A stretch of DNA of 15,458 nt from JADGHX01 sp035760965 (GTDB taxonomy: Bacteria > Pseudomonadota > Gammaproteobacteria > Steroidobacterales > Steroidobacteraceae), in the NCBI GenBank assembly GCA_035760965.1, contig DASTRY010000070.1:1-15458 (forward strand). The letters are read 5' to 3'. The notes beneath the pieces are model-generated. The model did no database searches. It was not told where the DNA came from and saw nothing but the letters and a program-made list of their open reading frames with translations. Position 1 is the first letter of the stretch. Each line of letters begins with the position of its first letter. The position numbers were made by a program, and so were the translations under genes. Positions 1-7,532 of this stretch are shown here, piece after piece.

Positions 1-1360
1 GGCAGCCGATCGTGCGCCGGAGTTCAGCTCGGACGTGTTCTTCGCGCGCGTGCCGGAGCTCAGTCGGCACGTGGGCACGATCGCCGATCGCTTCTTCGGC
101 GAGCCCTCGCGCGCGCTGAAGATCGCCGGCATCACGGGCACGAATGGCAAGACGACCACCGCTTTCCTGCTCGCACAAGCGCTCGGTTTTTGCGGCCGAC
201 CGGCAGCCTACAGCGGCACGATCGGCTACGGGCTGCCGGGCGCCCTCGTCGAGTCGACGCACACCACCGTCGATGCCGTGAGCGTGCATCGCCAGCTTGC
301 CGAGTTTCGGCGTGCGGGCGTGCAGTACGTCTGCATGGAGGTGTCGTCGCACGCGCTCCACCAAGGCCGCGTGAACGGCGTGCGCTTCAACACGGCCATC
401 TTCACCAATCTCACGCGCGATCACCTCGACTATCACGGCTCGATGGACGAGTACGGTGCGGCGAAGGCGCTGCTCTTCGCGACGCCCGGGCTCGCAGCCA
501 GCGTCGTGAACGTCGACGATGAGTTCGGCGCAGCGCTCGCCGAGCGGCGATCGTCCGCGCGCCTGATCGCGACGACGCGCAAGGAGTACTTCGGCTTGAG
601 TGAGTTCGTGCGCGCCTCGCGCGTGCGCGCCGAATCGTCGGGCCTCGTGATCTCGATCGAGTCGAGCTTCGGTGTCGGCGAGGTCACGGTGCCGCTCGTC
701 GGCGAGTTCAATATCGAGAACACACTCAGCGTCCTCGGCGCGCTGCTCGCGCTCGGCGTGCCGTTGGCGGACGCCGCGCATGCGTTGGCGCGCTGTCGCG
801 CCCCGAGCGGTCGCATGGAGTTGTTCGGCGGTCGTGGACGGCTGCCGCTCGCGATCGTCGACTACGCGCACACACCGGACGCGCTCAGCAAGGCGCTGCG
901 CGCGGCCCGCATGCACTGCCGCGGTCGGCTGCACGTCGTGTTCGGCTGCGGCGGCGATCGGGATGCGGGCAAGCGCCCGCTGATGGGTACCATCGCCGCG
1001 GAGCTGGCCGACAACATCGTCATCACCGACGACAACCCGCGCACGGAAGATCCGCGACGCATCGTCGCGGACATCATCGCGGGCGTGCGCGGCGTCGGGA
1101 CGGGCGTCGGCGGCATCGGCGGCAGCAGCACATCCGCGTCCGGCATCCGCGCGCTCGGACCGATCGTTGCGCGCGCGACGTCCGTGAGAGTCGAGCACGA
1201 TCGCGCACGCGCCATCACTTCGACACTCGATGCGGCGGCAGTGGAGGACGTGGTGCTGATCGCCGGCAAAGGACACGAGAGCTATCAGATTTACGGCACC
1301 GAGAAGCGCCCGTTCAGCGATCAGGCGGTGATCCGTAACCATTGGGGGGAGGAGACGTGA
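1..1360 (+). CDS. murE: UDP-MurNAc-L-Ala-D-Glu:meso-DAP ligase (MurE), 5' partial
   Basis: Cytoplasmic Mur ligase that adds meso-diaminopimelate to UDP-MurNAc-L-Ala-D-Glu using ATP. The frame is open from base 2 without a start, so the gene is cut by the window edge. About 452 residues are visible, and roughly 70-80 N-terminal residues are missing compared with E. coli MurE (495 aa). The GTG at 35 is internal and not a start. Visible motifs are the P-loop GTNGKTT (about 137-157), the central stretch DHLDYHGSMDEYGAAKALLF with the lysine that is carbamylated in the family, and DNPR at 1031-1042, which marks meso-DAP rather than lysine specificity. GKGHE lies near the C-terminus. Unusual: a Gly/Ser-rich stretch (1091-1183) between the DNPR loop and VEHDRA makes this region about 25 residues longer than in E. 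coli. The stop TGA overlaps the murF GTG start. The upstream neighbour is not visible; ftsI is usual. Confidence 0.97.
   Translation, partial: AADRAPEFSSDVFFARVPELSRHVGTIADRFFGEPSRALKIAGITGTNGKTTTAFLLAQALGFCGRPAAYSGTIGYGLPGALVESTHTTVDAVSVHRQLAEFRRAGVQYVCMEVSSHALHQGRVNGVRFNTAIFTNLTRDHLDYHGSMDEYGAAKALLFATPGLAASVVNVDDEFGAALAERRSSARLIATTRKEYFGLSEFVRASRVRAESSGLVISIESSFGVGEVTVPLVGEFNIENTLSVLGALLALGVPLADAAHALARCRAPSGRMELFGGRGRLPLAIVDYAHTPDALSKALRAARMHCRGRLHVVFGCGGDRDAGKRPLMGTIAAELADNIVITDDNPRTEDPRRIVADIIAGVRGVGTGVGGIGGSSTSASGIRALGPIVARATSVRVEHDRARAITSTLDAAAVEDVVLIAGKGHESYQIYGTEKRPFSDQAVIRNHWGEET
1344..1354 (+). promoter_or_regulatory. Ribosome binding site of murF
   Basis: A G-rich Shine-Dalgarno stretch containing GGAGGAG ends two bases before the GTG at 1357; the GGAGG core at 1348-1352 gives a spacer of four bases. 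It lies inside the end of murE and supports GTG 1357 over the upstream in-frame TTG at 1342, which overlaps the site itself. Confidence 0.7.
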
Positions 1361-2706
1361 AGCGCACGCTAGGGGATATGGTGCGCGTTTGCGGCGGTCG
1401 GCTTGTGGGAGCCGACCGCCCATTTGCCGGCGTCTCTTCCGATACGCGCACGCTCGCCGCGGGTGAGCTGTTCGTCGCGCTGCGCGGTCCCAACTTCAAC
1501 GGCAACGATTTCGTCGCTGCGGCGGAGAAGGCCGGTGCCGCCGGTGCGCTCGTCGACACCGAGCAGTCCGTTGCTCTGCCGCAGATCGTCGTGAGCGATA
1601 CGCAGGCGGCCCTCGAGAAAGCCGCGAGCGCATGGCGCGAGCAGTTCTCCATTCCGATCGTCGGCGTCGCCGGCAGCAACGGCAAGACGACCGTGAAGGA
1701 GATGATTGCGCAGATCCTCTCGCAGGCGGGCAACACGATGTCGACCCGCGGCAATCTGAACAATCACATCGGCGTGCCGCTCACGCTGTTCCGGCTCGCG
1801 CCCGAGCAGCGCTTCGCGGTCGTCGAGATGGGCGCGAACCACCCGGGCGAGCTCGCCGCGCTCGTGAAGATCGCGCGGCCGACGATCGGTCTCATCACCA
1901 ACGCGGGCGCGGAGCATCTCGAAGGCTTCGGCAGCCTCGAAGGGGCCGCGCGCGCCGAAGGCGAGATGGTCGAGCACCTCGCGCCCTCGGGGACGGCGAT
2001 CATCAACGCGGACGATCCCTTCGCAGCGCTGTGGCGCGGGCTGACGAAAGCGCGAGTCGTGACTTTCGGTCTGCAAGCCGGCGCGGATTTCACGGCTCGG
2101 GACGTGCGTACCGAAATCGGCGCCGAAGGATTCATCACGCGCTTCACGCTGGTGTGCCCGAAGGGCAGCGCACCGGTGCAACTGAAGCTCGCAGGCAAAC
2201 ACAACGTGACCAACGCGCTCTGTGCAGCCGCCGCCGCCGCGGCTGCCGGCGTGAGCATGGACCACATCGTCGCCGGTCTCGGCGCCGTGCAGGCCGTCAA
2301 GGGCCGCTTGCAGTTCAAGAAGACGCGGCACGGCGCCTGGCTGATCGACGATTCGTACAACGCGAATCCGAGCTCCGTGTACGCGGGCATCGAGGTGCTC
2401 GCGCAGCTCGACGGTCGCAGGTGGTTCGTGTTCGGGCAGATGGGAGAGCTGGGCTCGTTCGCGGACGAGGCGCACCGCGAGATCGGGACCTTCGCGCGTA
2501 CACACGGCATCGAGCGCCTGTTCGCGGTCGGCGAGGACGCGCGGCTCACGGTGCAGACCTTCGGCGCGGGCGCCGAATGGTTCGCGGACACGACGGCGCT
2601 CGCGCAGGCCGTCGATGAGGTGCTGACGCCGGATGTGCGCCTGCTCGTCAAGGGATCGCGGTCGAATCGGCTCGAACGCGTCGTCGAAGCGCTGGGCGGA
2701 AAGTAA
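1357..2706 (+). CDS. murF: UDP-MurNAc-tripeptide:D-Ala-D-Ala ligase (MurF)
   Basis: Cytoplasmic ATP-dependent ligase that adds the D-Ala-D-Ala dipeptide, completing the UDP-MurNAc-pentapeptide. The protein has 449 residues (E. coli MurF is 452). The N-terminal domain carries SSDTRTLAAGELFVALRG, the Mur ligase P-loop GSNGKTT is at residues 106-112, EMGANHPGE and ITNAGAEHLEGFG are in the central domain, and DDSYNANPSS starts the C-terminal domain. The GTG start overlaps the murE stop (GTGA) and has a strong Shine-Dalgarno sequence just upstream. A TTG at 1342 would add only five residues and is less likely. Stop TAA is followed after 10 bases by the mraY start, so the gene is part of a coupled operon. 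The substrate dipeptide is supplied by Ddl, encoded further downstream in the same cluster. Confidence 0.97.
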   Translation: MKRTLGDMVRVCGGRLVGADRPFAGVSSDTRTLAAGELFVALRGPNFNGNDFVAAAEKAGAAGALVDTEQSVALPQIVVSDTQAALEKAASAWREQFSIPIVGVAGSNGKTTVKEMIAQILSQAGNTMSTRGNLNNHIGVPLTLFRLAPEQRFAVVEMGANHPGELAALVKIARPTIGLITNAGAEHLEGFGSLEGAARAEGEMVEHLAPSGTAIINADDPFAALWRGLTKARVVTFGLQAGADFTARDVRTEIGAEGFITRFTLVCPKGSAPVQLKLAGKHNVTNALCAAAAAAAAGVSMDHIVAGLGAVQAVKGRLQFKKTRHGAWLIDDSYNANPSSVYAGIEVLAQLDGRRWFVFGQMGELGSFADEAHREIGTFARTHGIERLFAVGEDARLTVQTFGAGAEWFADTTALAQAVDEVLTPDVRLLVKGSRSNRLERVVEALGGK

Positions 2707-2716
2707 AGGGTCGTAC

Positions 2717-3802
2717 GTGCTCTACTGGGTCACACAACAACTGACGAGCTGGTACTCGGGCTTCAACGTCTTCTCGTACCTGACGTTCCGCGCGATTCTG
2801 GCGACGATCTCCGCGCTCGGCTTCTCGCTGCTCGTCGGGCCGAAGATGATCGCGAATCTCTCGCGCTATCAGATCGGCCAGGTCGTGCGCAAAGACGGGC
2901 CGAAGTCGCACCTGCCGAAAGCCGGCACGCCGACGATGGGCGGCGCGCTCATCCTGTGCGCGATCCTCTTCGCCACGCTGCTGTGGGCGGACCTGCGCAA
3001 CCGCTACATCTGGACCGTGCTCGGCGTGACGTTCGCGTTCGGCCTGATCGGCTTCTACGACGATTACCTGAAGCTCGTCGTCGGCAACTCGCGCGGGCTG
3101 ATCGCGCGCTGGAAGTACTTCTATCAGTCCATTGCCGGGCTCGCCGCGGCGTGCGCGCTCTATTTCACCGCGCAGTCGCCGGCGGAAACGACGTTGTTCC
3201 TGCCCTTCGTGAAGAGCTTCGCGGAGCCGCTGTCCGCGTGGGTCTTCATCGCGATCGCGTATTTCATGATCGTCGGCATGAGCAACGCGGTGAATCTCAC
3301 CGACGGGCTCGACGGGCTCGCGATCATGCCGGCGGCGCTCGTGGCGGCGGCGCTCGGTGTCTTCGCGTACGCGAGCGGCAACGTGAAATTCGCCGAGTAC
3401 CTCGCGATTCCTTCGATCCCGCATTCCGGCGAGCTGATCATCTTCTGCGCAGCGCTCGCCGGTGCCGGCCTCGGCTTCCTCTGGTTCAACGCGTATCCCG
3501 CGCAGGTCTTCATGGGCGACATCGGCGCGCTCGCGATCGGCGCGGCGCTCGGTCTCATCGCCGTCATCGTGCGGCAGGAGCTGGTCACGCTCGTGATGGG
3601 CGGCATCTTCGTGCTCGAGACCGTGTCGGTGATCCTGCAGGTGGCCTCCTTCAAGCTGACGGGCCGCCGCATCTTTCGGATGGCGCCGATTCACCATCAC
3701 TTCGAGCTGAAGGGCTGGGCGGAGCCGAAGGTGATCGTGCGCTTCTGGATCATTTCTCTGCTGCTCGTGCTGACGGGCCTCGCGACCTTGAAACTCAGAT
3801 GA
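2717..3802 (+). CDS. mraY: Phospho-MurNAc-pentapeptide transferase (MraY)
   Basis: Polytopic inner-membrane enzyme that transfers phospho-MurNAc-pentapeptide from UDP to undecaprenyl phosphate, making lipid I. I chose GTG 2717, preceded by AAAGGG with a six-base spacer. This gives 361 residues (E. coli 360) and begins MLYWVTQQLTSWYSGFNVFS, colinear with the E. coli N-terminus. The frame is open further upstream inside murF, but that extension has no homology. Visible are the Asp pair D115/D116 in GFYDDY, the stretch NAVNLTDGLDGLAIMP, NAYPAQVFMGD with the third catalytic Asp, and the histidine motif MAPIHHHFELKGW. Hydrophobic segments run through the whole length, consistent with about ten membrane helices. 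The stop overlaps the murD ATG (ATGA), indicating translational coupling. Confidence 0.98.
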   Translation: MLYWVTQQLTSWYSGFNVFSYLTFRAILATISALGFSLLVGPKMIANLSRYQIGQVVRKDGPKSHLPKAGTPTMGGALILCAILFATLLWADLRNRYIWTVLGVTFAFGLIGFYDDYLKLVVGNSRGLIARWKYFYQSIAGLAAACALYFTAQSPAETTLFLPFVKSFAEPLSAWVFIAIAYFMIVGMSNAVNLTDGLDGLAIMPAALVAAALGVFAYASGNVKFAEYLAIPSIPHSGELIIFCAALAGAGLGFLWFNAYPAQVFMGDIGALAIGAALGLIAVIVRQELVTLVMGGIFVLETVSVILQVASFKLTGRRIFRMAPIHHHFELKGWAEPKVIVRFWIISLLLVLTGLATLKLR

Positions 3803-5157
3803 ACGCAGCGCCCGCCAAGTCCTCCGCGGTGATCGCCGGTCTCGGCAAGACCGGGCTGTCGTGCGTGCGTTATCTGCGCGCGCACGGCTGGCGCATCGCC
3901 GTGACGGACACGCGCGCGCAGCCGCCGGAGCTCGCCAAGCTCGCGGCGCTCGATCCGACGATTCCGGTGCGCACGGGCGGTCTCGACCTGAAGCTGCTCG
4001 ACGATGCGCTCTGCGTGGTCGCATCGCCGGGACTTTCGCTCGCCGACCCGTTCTTCAACGAGGCGCGCCGGCGCGGGCTCGAAGTCGTGGGCGACATCGA
4101 GCTCTTTGCACGCGCCGTCGATGCGCCCGTCGTCGGCATCACGGGCACGAACGGCAAGAGCACGGTGACGACGCTCGTCGGCCGCATGGCCGAGCGCGCC
4201 GGCTTGACGGTTCGCGTCGGCGGTAATCTCGGCGAGCCTGCGCTCGATCTGCTGGTCGCGGCCGCGGGCGATGCGCAGAAGACCGACCTCTATGTCCTCG
4301 AGCTGTCGAGCTATCAGCTCGAGAGCACCGTGTCGCTAGACCTGAAAGCGGCCGCGGTGCTGAACGTGACGCCGGATCACATGGATCGCTACAGCACGAT
4401 CCAGGACTACGCCGCTGCCAAGGCGCGCATATTCGCTCGCTGCGACACCGCCGTGATCAACCTGGACGATCCGCTCGTCGTCGCGATGCCGCGCCCGGGC
4501 CAGCGAACGCTGGGCTTCTCGCTGCGCGCATCGATCGGTGCCGATTACGCCGTGACGAGCGGCAGCGATGCGCAGTGGTGGCTGAGCCGGCGCAGCCGCC
4601 CGCTCTTGCCGGTGAGCGCGATGAAGATCAAAGGCCTCCACAACGCGGCGAACGCGCTGGCCGCGCTGGCACTCGGCGAAGCGCTCGCCTTGCCGCTCGA
4701 CGCGATGCTCGAGGAGCTGAAGACGTTCCCCGGCCTGCCGCACCGCTCGCAGTGGGTCGCGGACGTGAAGGGCGTCACGTACATCAACGATTCGAAGGGC
4801 ACGAACGTCGGTGCGACGCTTGCGGCCGTTGCCGGCATGAGCGGGCCGCTCGTGATGATCGCCGGGGGCGACGGCAAGAATCAGGATTTCACGCCGCTGC
4901 GCGAGGCGTTTCGCGGCAAGGTCCGGCACACGGTACTGATCGGCCGCGATGCCGACGCGATCGCGCGCGTGCTGGGTGGAATCTGCACCTTCGAGAAAGT
5001 GCCGACGCTGGAAGAGGCGGTGCGCGCGGCGGCTCGCGCCGCGCAGCCGGGCGACACGGTGTTGCTCTCGCCCGCCTGCGCGAGCCTCGACATGTTTCGC
5101 GACTACACCCATCGCGGCGCCGTGTTCGCGCAAGCGGTGCAGGAGCTCGCGGCATGA
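3799..5157 (+). CDS. murD: UDP-MurNAc-L-alanine:D-glutamate ligase (MurD)
   Basis: Cytoplasmic Mur ligase that adds D-glutamate to UDP-MurNAc-L-Ala. It has 452 residues (E. coli MurD 438). The N-terminal Rossmann-like domain starts AVIAGLGKTGLSCVRYLRAHGW; the P-loop GTNGKST is at residues 116-122; ELSSYQLE and NVTPDHMDRY lie in the central domain; YINDSKGTN and a glycine-rich IAGGDGKNQDF are in the C-terminal domain, and LLSPACASLDMF precedes the end. ATG 3799 overlaps the mraY stop by ATGA. This start is preferred because the much longer open frame upstream (from 2956) is only a shadow of mraY. There is no clear Shine-Dalgarno sequence, so translation probably depends on mraY. The stop overlaps the ftsW ATG in the same manner. 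Confidence 0.97.
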   Translation: MNAAPAKSSAVIAGLGKTGLSCVRYLRAHGWRIAVTDTRAQPPELAKLAALDPTIPVRTGGLDLKLLDDALCVVASPGLSLADPFFNEARRRGLEVVGDIELFARAVDAPVVGITGTNGKSTVTTLVGRMAERAGLTVRVGGNLGEPALDLLVAAAGDAQKTDLYVLELSSYQLESTVSLDLKAAAVLNVTPDHMDRYSTIQDYAAAKARIFARCDTAVINLDDPLVVAMPRPGQRTLGFSLRASIGADYAVTSGSDAQWWLSRRSRPLLPVSAMKIKGLHNAANALAALALGEALALPLDAMLEELKTFPGLPHRSQWVADVKGVTYINDSKGTNVGATLAAVAGMSGPLVMIAGGDGKNQDFTPLREAFRGKVRHTVLIGRDADAIARVLGGICTFEKVPTLEEAVRAAARAAQPGDTVLLSPACASLDMFRDYTHRGAVFAQAVQELAA

Positions 5158-6368
5158 ACAGCACGGCGATGAAGAGCACGATGTCCTTCGCACGTTCGGG
5201 TTCGCGCGGCGTGACCGTGCACGTCGATCGCGTCACCGTCGGGCTCGTGCTGTCGATCGTGCTGCTCGGGCTGGTGATGGTGACGTCCGCCTCGATCTCG
5301 ATCGCGAGCAAGGAAACGGGCGACGTCTTCTACTACCTCGAACGCCAGCTCATTCTGACGCTGCTCGGCTCGGGCGCGGCGGCGCTGCTCTTCTGCATTC
5401 CGACCCGGCTGATCGAAAAGATCTCGATGCCGCTCCTGATCGTGGCGATCGGGTTGCTGTTCGTGGTGCTGGTGCCGGGGCTCGGGCACGCCGTGAACGG
5501 CAGCCGCCGCTGGATTCGCCTGCTTGGTTTCAACTTCCAGGCGTCGGAGCTGGCTCGCGTGCTCGTGCTGATCTATCTGGCGAGCTACGCCGTGCGCCGT
5601 TCCGAGGAATTGCGCGGCACGCTCTCCGGTCTCGCGAAGCCGCTCGGTCTGCTGGCGATGATCGCGGGACTGCTGCTCTCGGAGCCGGACTTCGGTGCGG
5701 CCACGGTGCTGTTCGGCACGGGATTCGGGTTGCTGTTCATCGCCGGCGCGCGACTTCGCTATGTCATCGTGATGATGCTGCTCGCGGGCGCGGCGTTCGG
5801 CGCGCTGGCCGTCGCCTCGCCGTATCGCTTGCGGCGCATCCTCGGCTTCCTCGATCCGTGGGCGGATCAATACAACAGCGGCTTTCAGCTCGCGCAGTCG
5901 CTCATCGCGATCGGTCGCGGGCAGTGGTTCGGGGTCGGCCTCGGCGAGAGCGTGCAGAAGCTCTTCTACTTGCCCGAGGCGCACACCGATTTCCTGTTCG
6001 CCGTGCTCGCGGAGGAGCTCGGGCTCGTCGGCGTGGTGCTGACGCTGGCGCTCTTCGTTGCGCTCATCTGGCGCAGCTTTCACATCGCGCGGCTCGCGCA
6101 GAACGCCGGGCTCGATTTCGCGGCGTATCTCGCCGTCGGGTTCGGGTTGTGGCTCGGCTTGCAGGCGTTCATCAACATCGGCGTCAACATGGGTGTGCTG
6201 CCGACGAAGGGGCTCACGCTGCCGTTGATGAGCTACGGCCGATCGAGCTTGATCGTGACGCTGGCGTGGATCGGGATCTTGCTGCGCGTCTATCACGAGG
6301 CCATGTCGGAGAGCAGAGGCTCTGCGAGTGTCCGCAGGCGCGGGGTCGACGACGAGGACGACGAATGA
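5154..6368 (+). CDS. ftsW: Septal peptidoglycan glycosyltransferase of the SEDS family (FtsW)
   Basis: Inner-membrane SEDS protein that polymerises lipid II into septal glycan together with the class B PBP FtsI. It has 404 residues (E. coli 414). An N-terminal basic tail of about 25 residues is followed by the first helix (about 28-47) and then several further hydrophobic segments. Family motifs seen are HAVNGSRRWI, PDFGAATVL, RRILGFLDPWAD and PEAHTDFLFAVLAEELG, with the essential Asp at residue 279. The late motif usually written PLxSYGGSS reads PLMSYGRSS here, with Arg at residue 363. The ATG at 5154 overlaps the murD stop (ATGA) and has AGGAG at 5141-5145. The open frame upstream of 5154 belongs to no protein and is a murD shadow. 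The C-terminus is a charged tail (about 30 residues) ending DDEDDE. FtsW rather than RodA is supported by the dcw context. Confidence 0.96.
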   Translation: MNSTAMKSTMSFARSGSRGVTVHVDRVTVGLVLSIVLLGLVMVTSASISIASKETGDVFYYLERQLILTLLGSGAAALLFCIPTRLIEKISMPLLIVAIGLLFVVLVPGLGHAVNGSRRWIRLLGFNFQASELARVLVLIYLASYAVRRSEELRGTLSGLAKPLGLLAMIAGLLLSEPDFGAATVLFGTGFGLLFIAGARLRYVIVMMLLAGAAFGALAVASPYRLRRILGFLDPWADQYNSGFQLAQSLIAIGRGQWFGVGLGESVQKLFYLPEAHTDFLFAVLAEELGLVGVVLTLALFVALIWRSFHIARLAQNAGLDFAAYLAVGFGLWLGLQAFINIGVNMGVLPTKGLTLPLMSYGRSSLIVTLAWIGILLRVYHEAMSESRGSASVRRRGVDDEDDE

Positions 6369-6433
6369 AAGGAATCGCTGTGAGCGCGCCGCTGCGATCG
6401 ACGGGGGAGGCGTATGAACGCGCCCGCACCTGA
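6365..6433 (+). other. Possible 22-codon micro-ORF linking ftsW to murG
   Basis: An ATG at 6365 overlaps the ftsW stop (ATGA) and opens a 22-codon frame, MKGIAVSAPLRSTGEAYERA plus RT, ending at TGA 6431-6433. That stop is 17 bases inside murG in another frame, so a ribosome ending there would stop next to the murG start (6414). It continues the overlapping-start pattern of its neighbours and could carry coupling across the 45-base gap between ftsW and murG. No homology is recognised, and the frame may be fortuitous in G+C-rich DNA. Alternatively it is a remnant of an older gene junction. Confidence 0.25.
6403..6410 (+). promoter_or_regulatory. Ribosome binding site of murG
   Basis: GGGGGAGG lies three bases before the ATG at 6414. 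The spacer is shorter than usual, but no other in-frame start with a better site is near. The next in-frame ATG falls at residue 19, immediately before the glycine-rich motif. Confidence 0.55.
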
Positions 6434-7532
6434 AGCTCGCCGCTCGAAACCGGGCCCCGTGCTCATCATGGCGGGCGGCACCGGCGGACACATCTTTCCC
6501 GCGCTTGCGGTCGCGAAGCTGCTGCGCGCGCGCTCGCACGAGGTCGTGTGGCTCGGGACGAAAGCGGGTCTCGAAGCGCGCATCGTGCCGGCGAACAATC
6601 TTCCGATCGAATGGCTGTCGGTCGGCGGCTTGCGCGGCAAAGGAATCGGCACGCTGCTCGCCGCGCCATTCAAGCTCACGCGCGCGCTGTGGCAAGCGCT
6701 TCGCATCATGCGCAAGTACCGCCCGAAAGTAGTCGTCGGGCTGGGCGGATTCGTGACCGGCCCCGGCGGTCTGGCTGCATGGCTCACGCGTGCGCCGCTC
6801 GTCATTCACGAGCAGAACGCCATCGCGGGTTTCACGAACAAGCGCCTCGCGCCGCTCGCACGCGAGGTGCTGGAGGCGTTCCCGAACAGCTTCGACGCGG
6901 GCACGAAGGCGCGTGCCATCGGCAACCCGGTGCGCGCGGAGATCTGCGCGCTGCCGCCGCCGGTCGAGCGCTTCGCGCATCGCGGCAACTCGATCCGCAT
7001 CCTCGTGATCGGCGGCAGCCTGGGTGCAATGAAGCTGAACGCCGTCGTGCCGTTCGCTATCGCGAAGCTCGCCGGCCGGATCAACTTCGAAGTGCGGCAT
7101 CAGGCCGGCGAGAAGTGGGTCGAAAATGCGCGCAAGAGCTACGCCGAAGCGAACGTGCGCGCGGACGTGCGGCCGTTCATCGACGATATGGCGGAAGCGT
7201 ACGGCTGGGCCGATCTCGTCATCTGCCGCGCGGGCGCGCTCACGATTTCCGAGCTCGCCGCGGCGGGCGTCGGCGCGATTCTCGTGCCGTTTCCGGCAGC
7301 GGTGGATGATCATCAGACACACAACGCGCGCTATCTCGTATCCGAGGGCGCCGCGGTGCTCATCCCGGATCGCGAGCTCACGGCCGAGCGCCTGAGCGAG
7401 GAGCTCCAGAAGCTCTGCGCCGGGCGCGGCAAGCTGCTCGCGATGGCGGACCGTGCACGCATGCTCGCGCGCCCGCGCGCCGCCGAAGAGCTCGCCGAAT
7501 CCGCGCTGCGTTACGCAAGGAGCGCCGCATGA
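6414..7532 (+). CDS. murG: Lipid II synthase, UDP-GlcNAc:lipid I GlcNAc transferase (MurG)
   Basis: Peripheral inner-membrane GT-B glycosyltransferase that adds GlcNAc to lipid I, forming lipid II on the cytoplasmic face. It has 372 residues (E. coli 355); most of the excess is a hydrophilic 15-residue N-terminus. The first glycine-rich loop GGTGGHIFPA is at residues 21-30, followed by the lipid I-side motif HEQNAIAGFTNKRLA. The C-terminal domain has the second glycine loop VIGGSLGAMKLN, FIDDMAEAYGWADLVICRAG, ALTISELAAAG and DDHQTHNA, which form the UDP-GlcNAc site. GGSLGA replaces the GGSQGA of E. coli, a variant I have seen in other proteobacteria. The gene starts 45 bases after ftsW, the largest gap between genes before ftsZ, and its stop overlaps murC (ATGA). 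Confidence 0.97.
   Translation: MNAPAPEARRSKPGPVLIMAGGTGGHIFPALAVAKLLRARSHEVVWLGTKAGLEARIVPANNLPIEWLSVGGLRGKGIGTLLAAPFKLTRALWQALRIMRKYRPKVVVGLGGFVTGPGGLAAWLTRAPLVIHEQNAIAGFTNKRLAPLAREVLEAFPNSFDAGTKARAIGNPVRAEICALPPPVERFAHRGNSIRILVIGGSLGAMKLNAVVPFAIAKLAGRINFEVRHQAGEKWVENARKSYAEANVRADVRPFIDDMAEAYGWADLVICRAGALTISELAAAGVGAILVPFPAAVDDHQTHNARYLVSEGAAVLIPDRELTAERLSEELQKLCAGRGKLLAMADRARMLARPRAAEELAESALRYARSAA

Noticed and set aside
2633..2716. N-terminal extension of mraY into murF
   Set aside because: GTG 2717 has a Shine-Dalgarno site and matches the family N-terminus; the extension is basic and out of frame with the murF end.
5103..7322. 739-codon open frame on the minus strand
   Set aside because: It lies opposite ftsW and murG, which carry full family motifs. 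Its translation is rich in Arg, Ala, His and Gln with no motif, as expected from GC3-biased coding DNA read in reverse.
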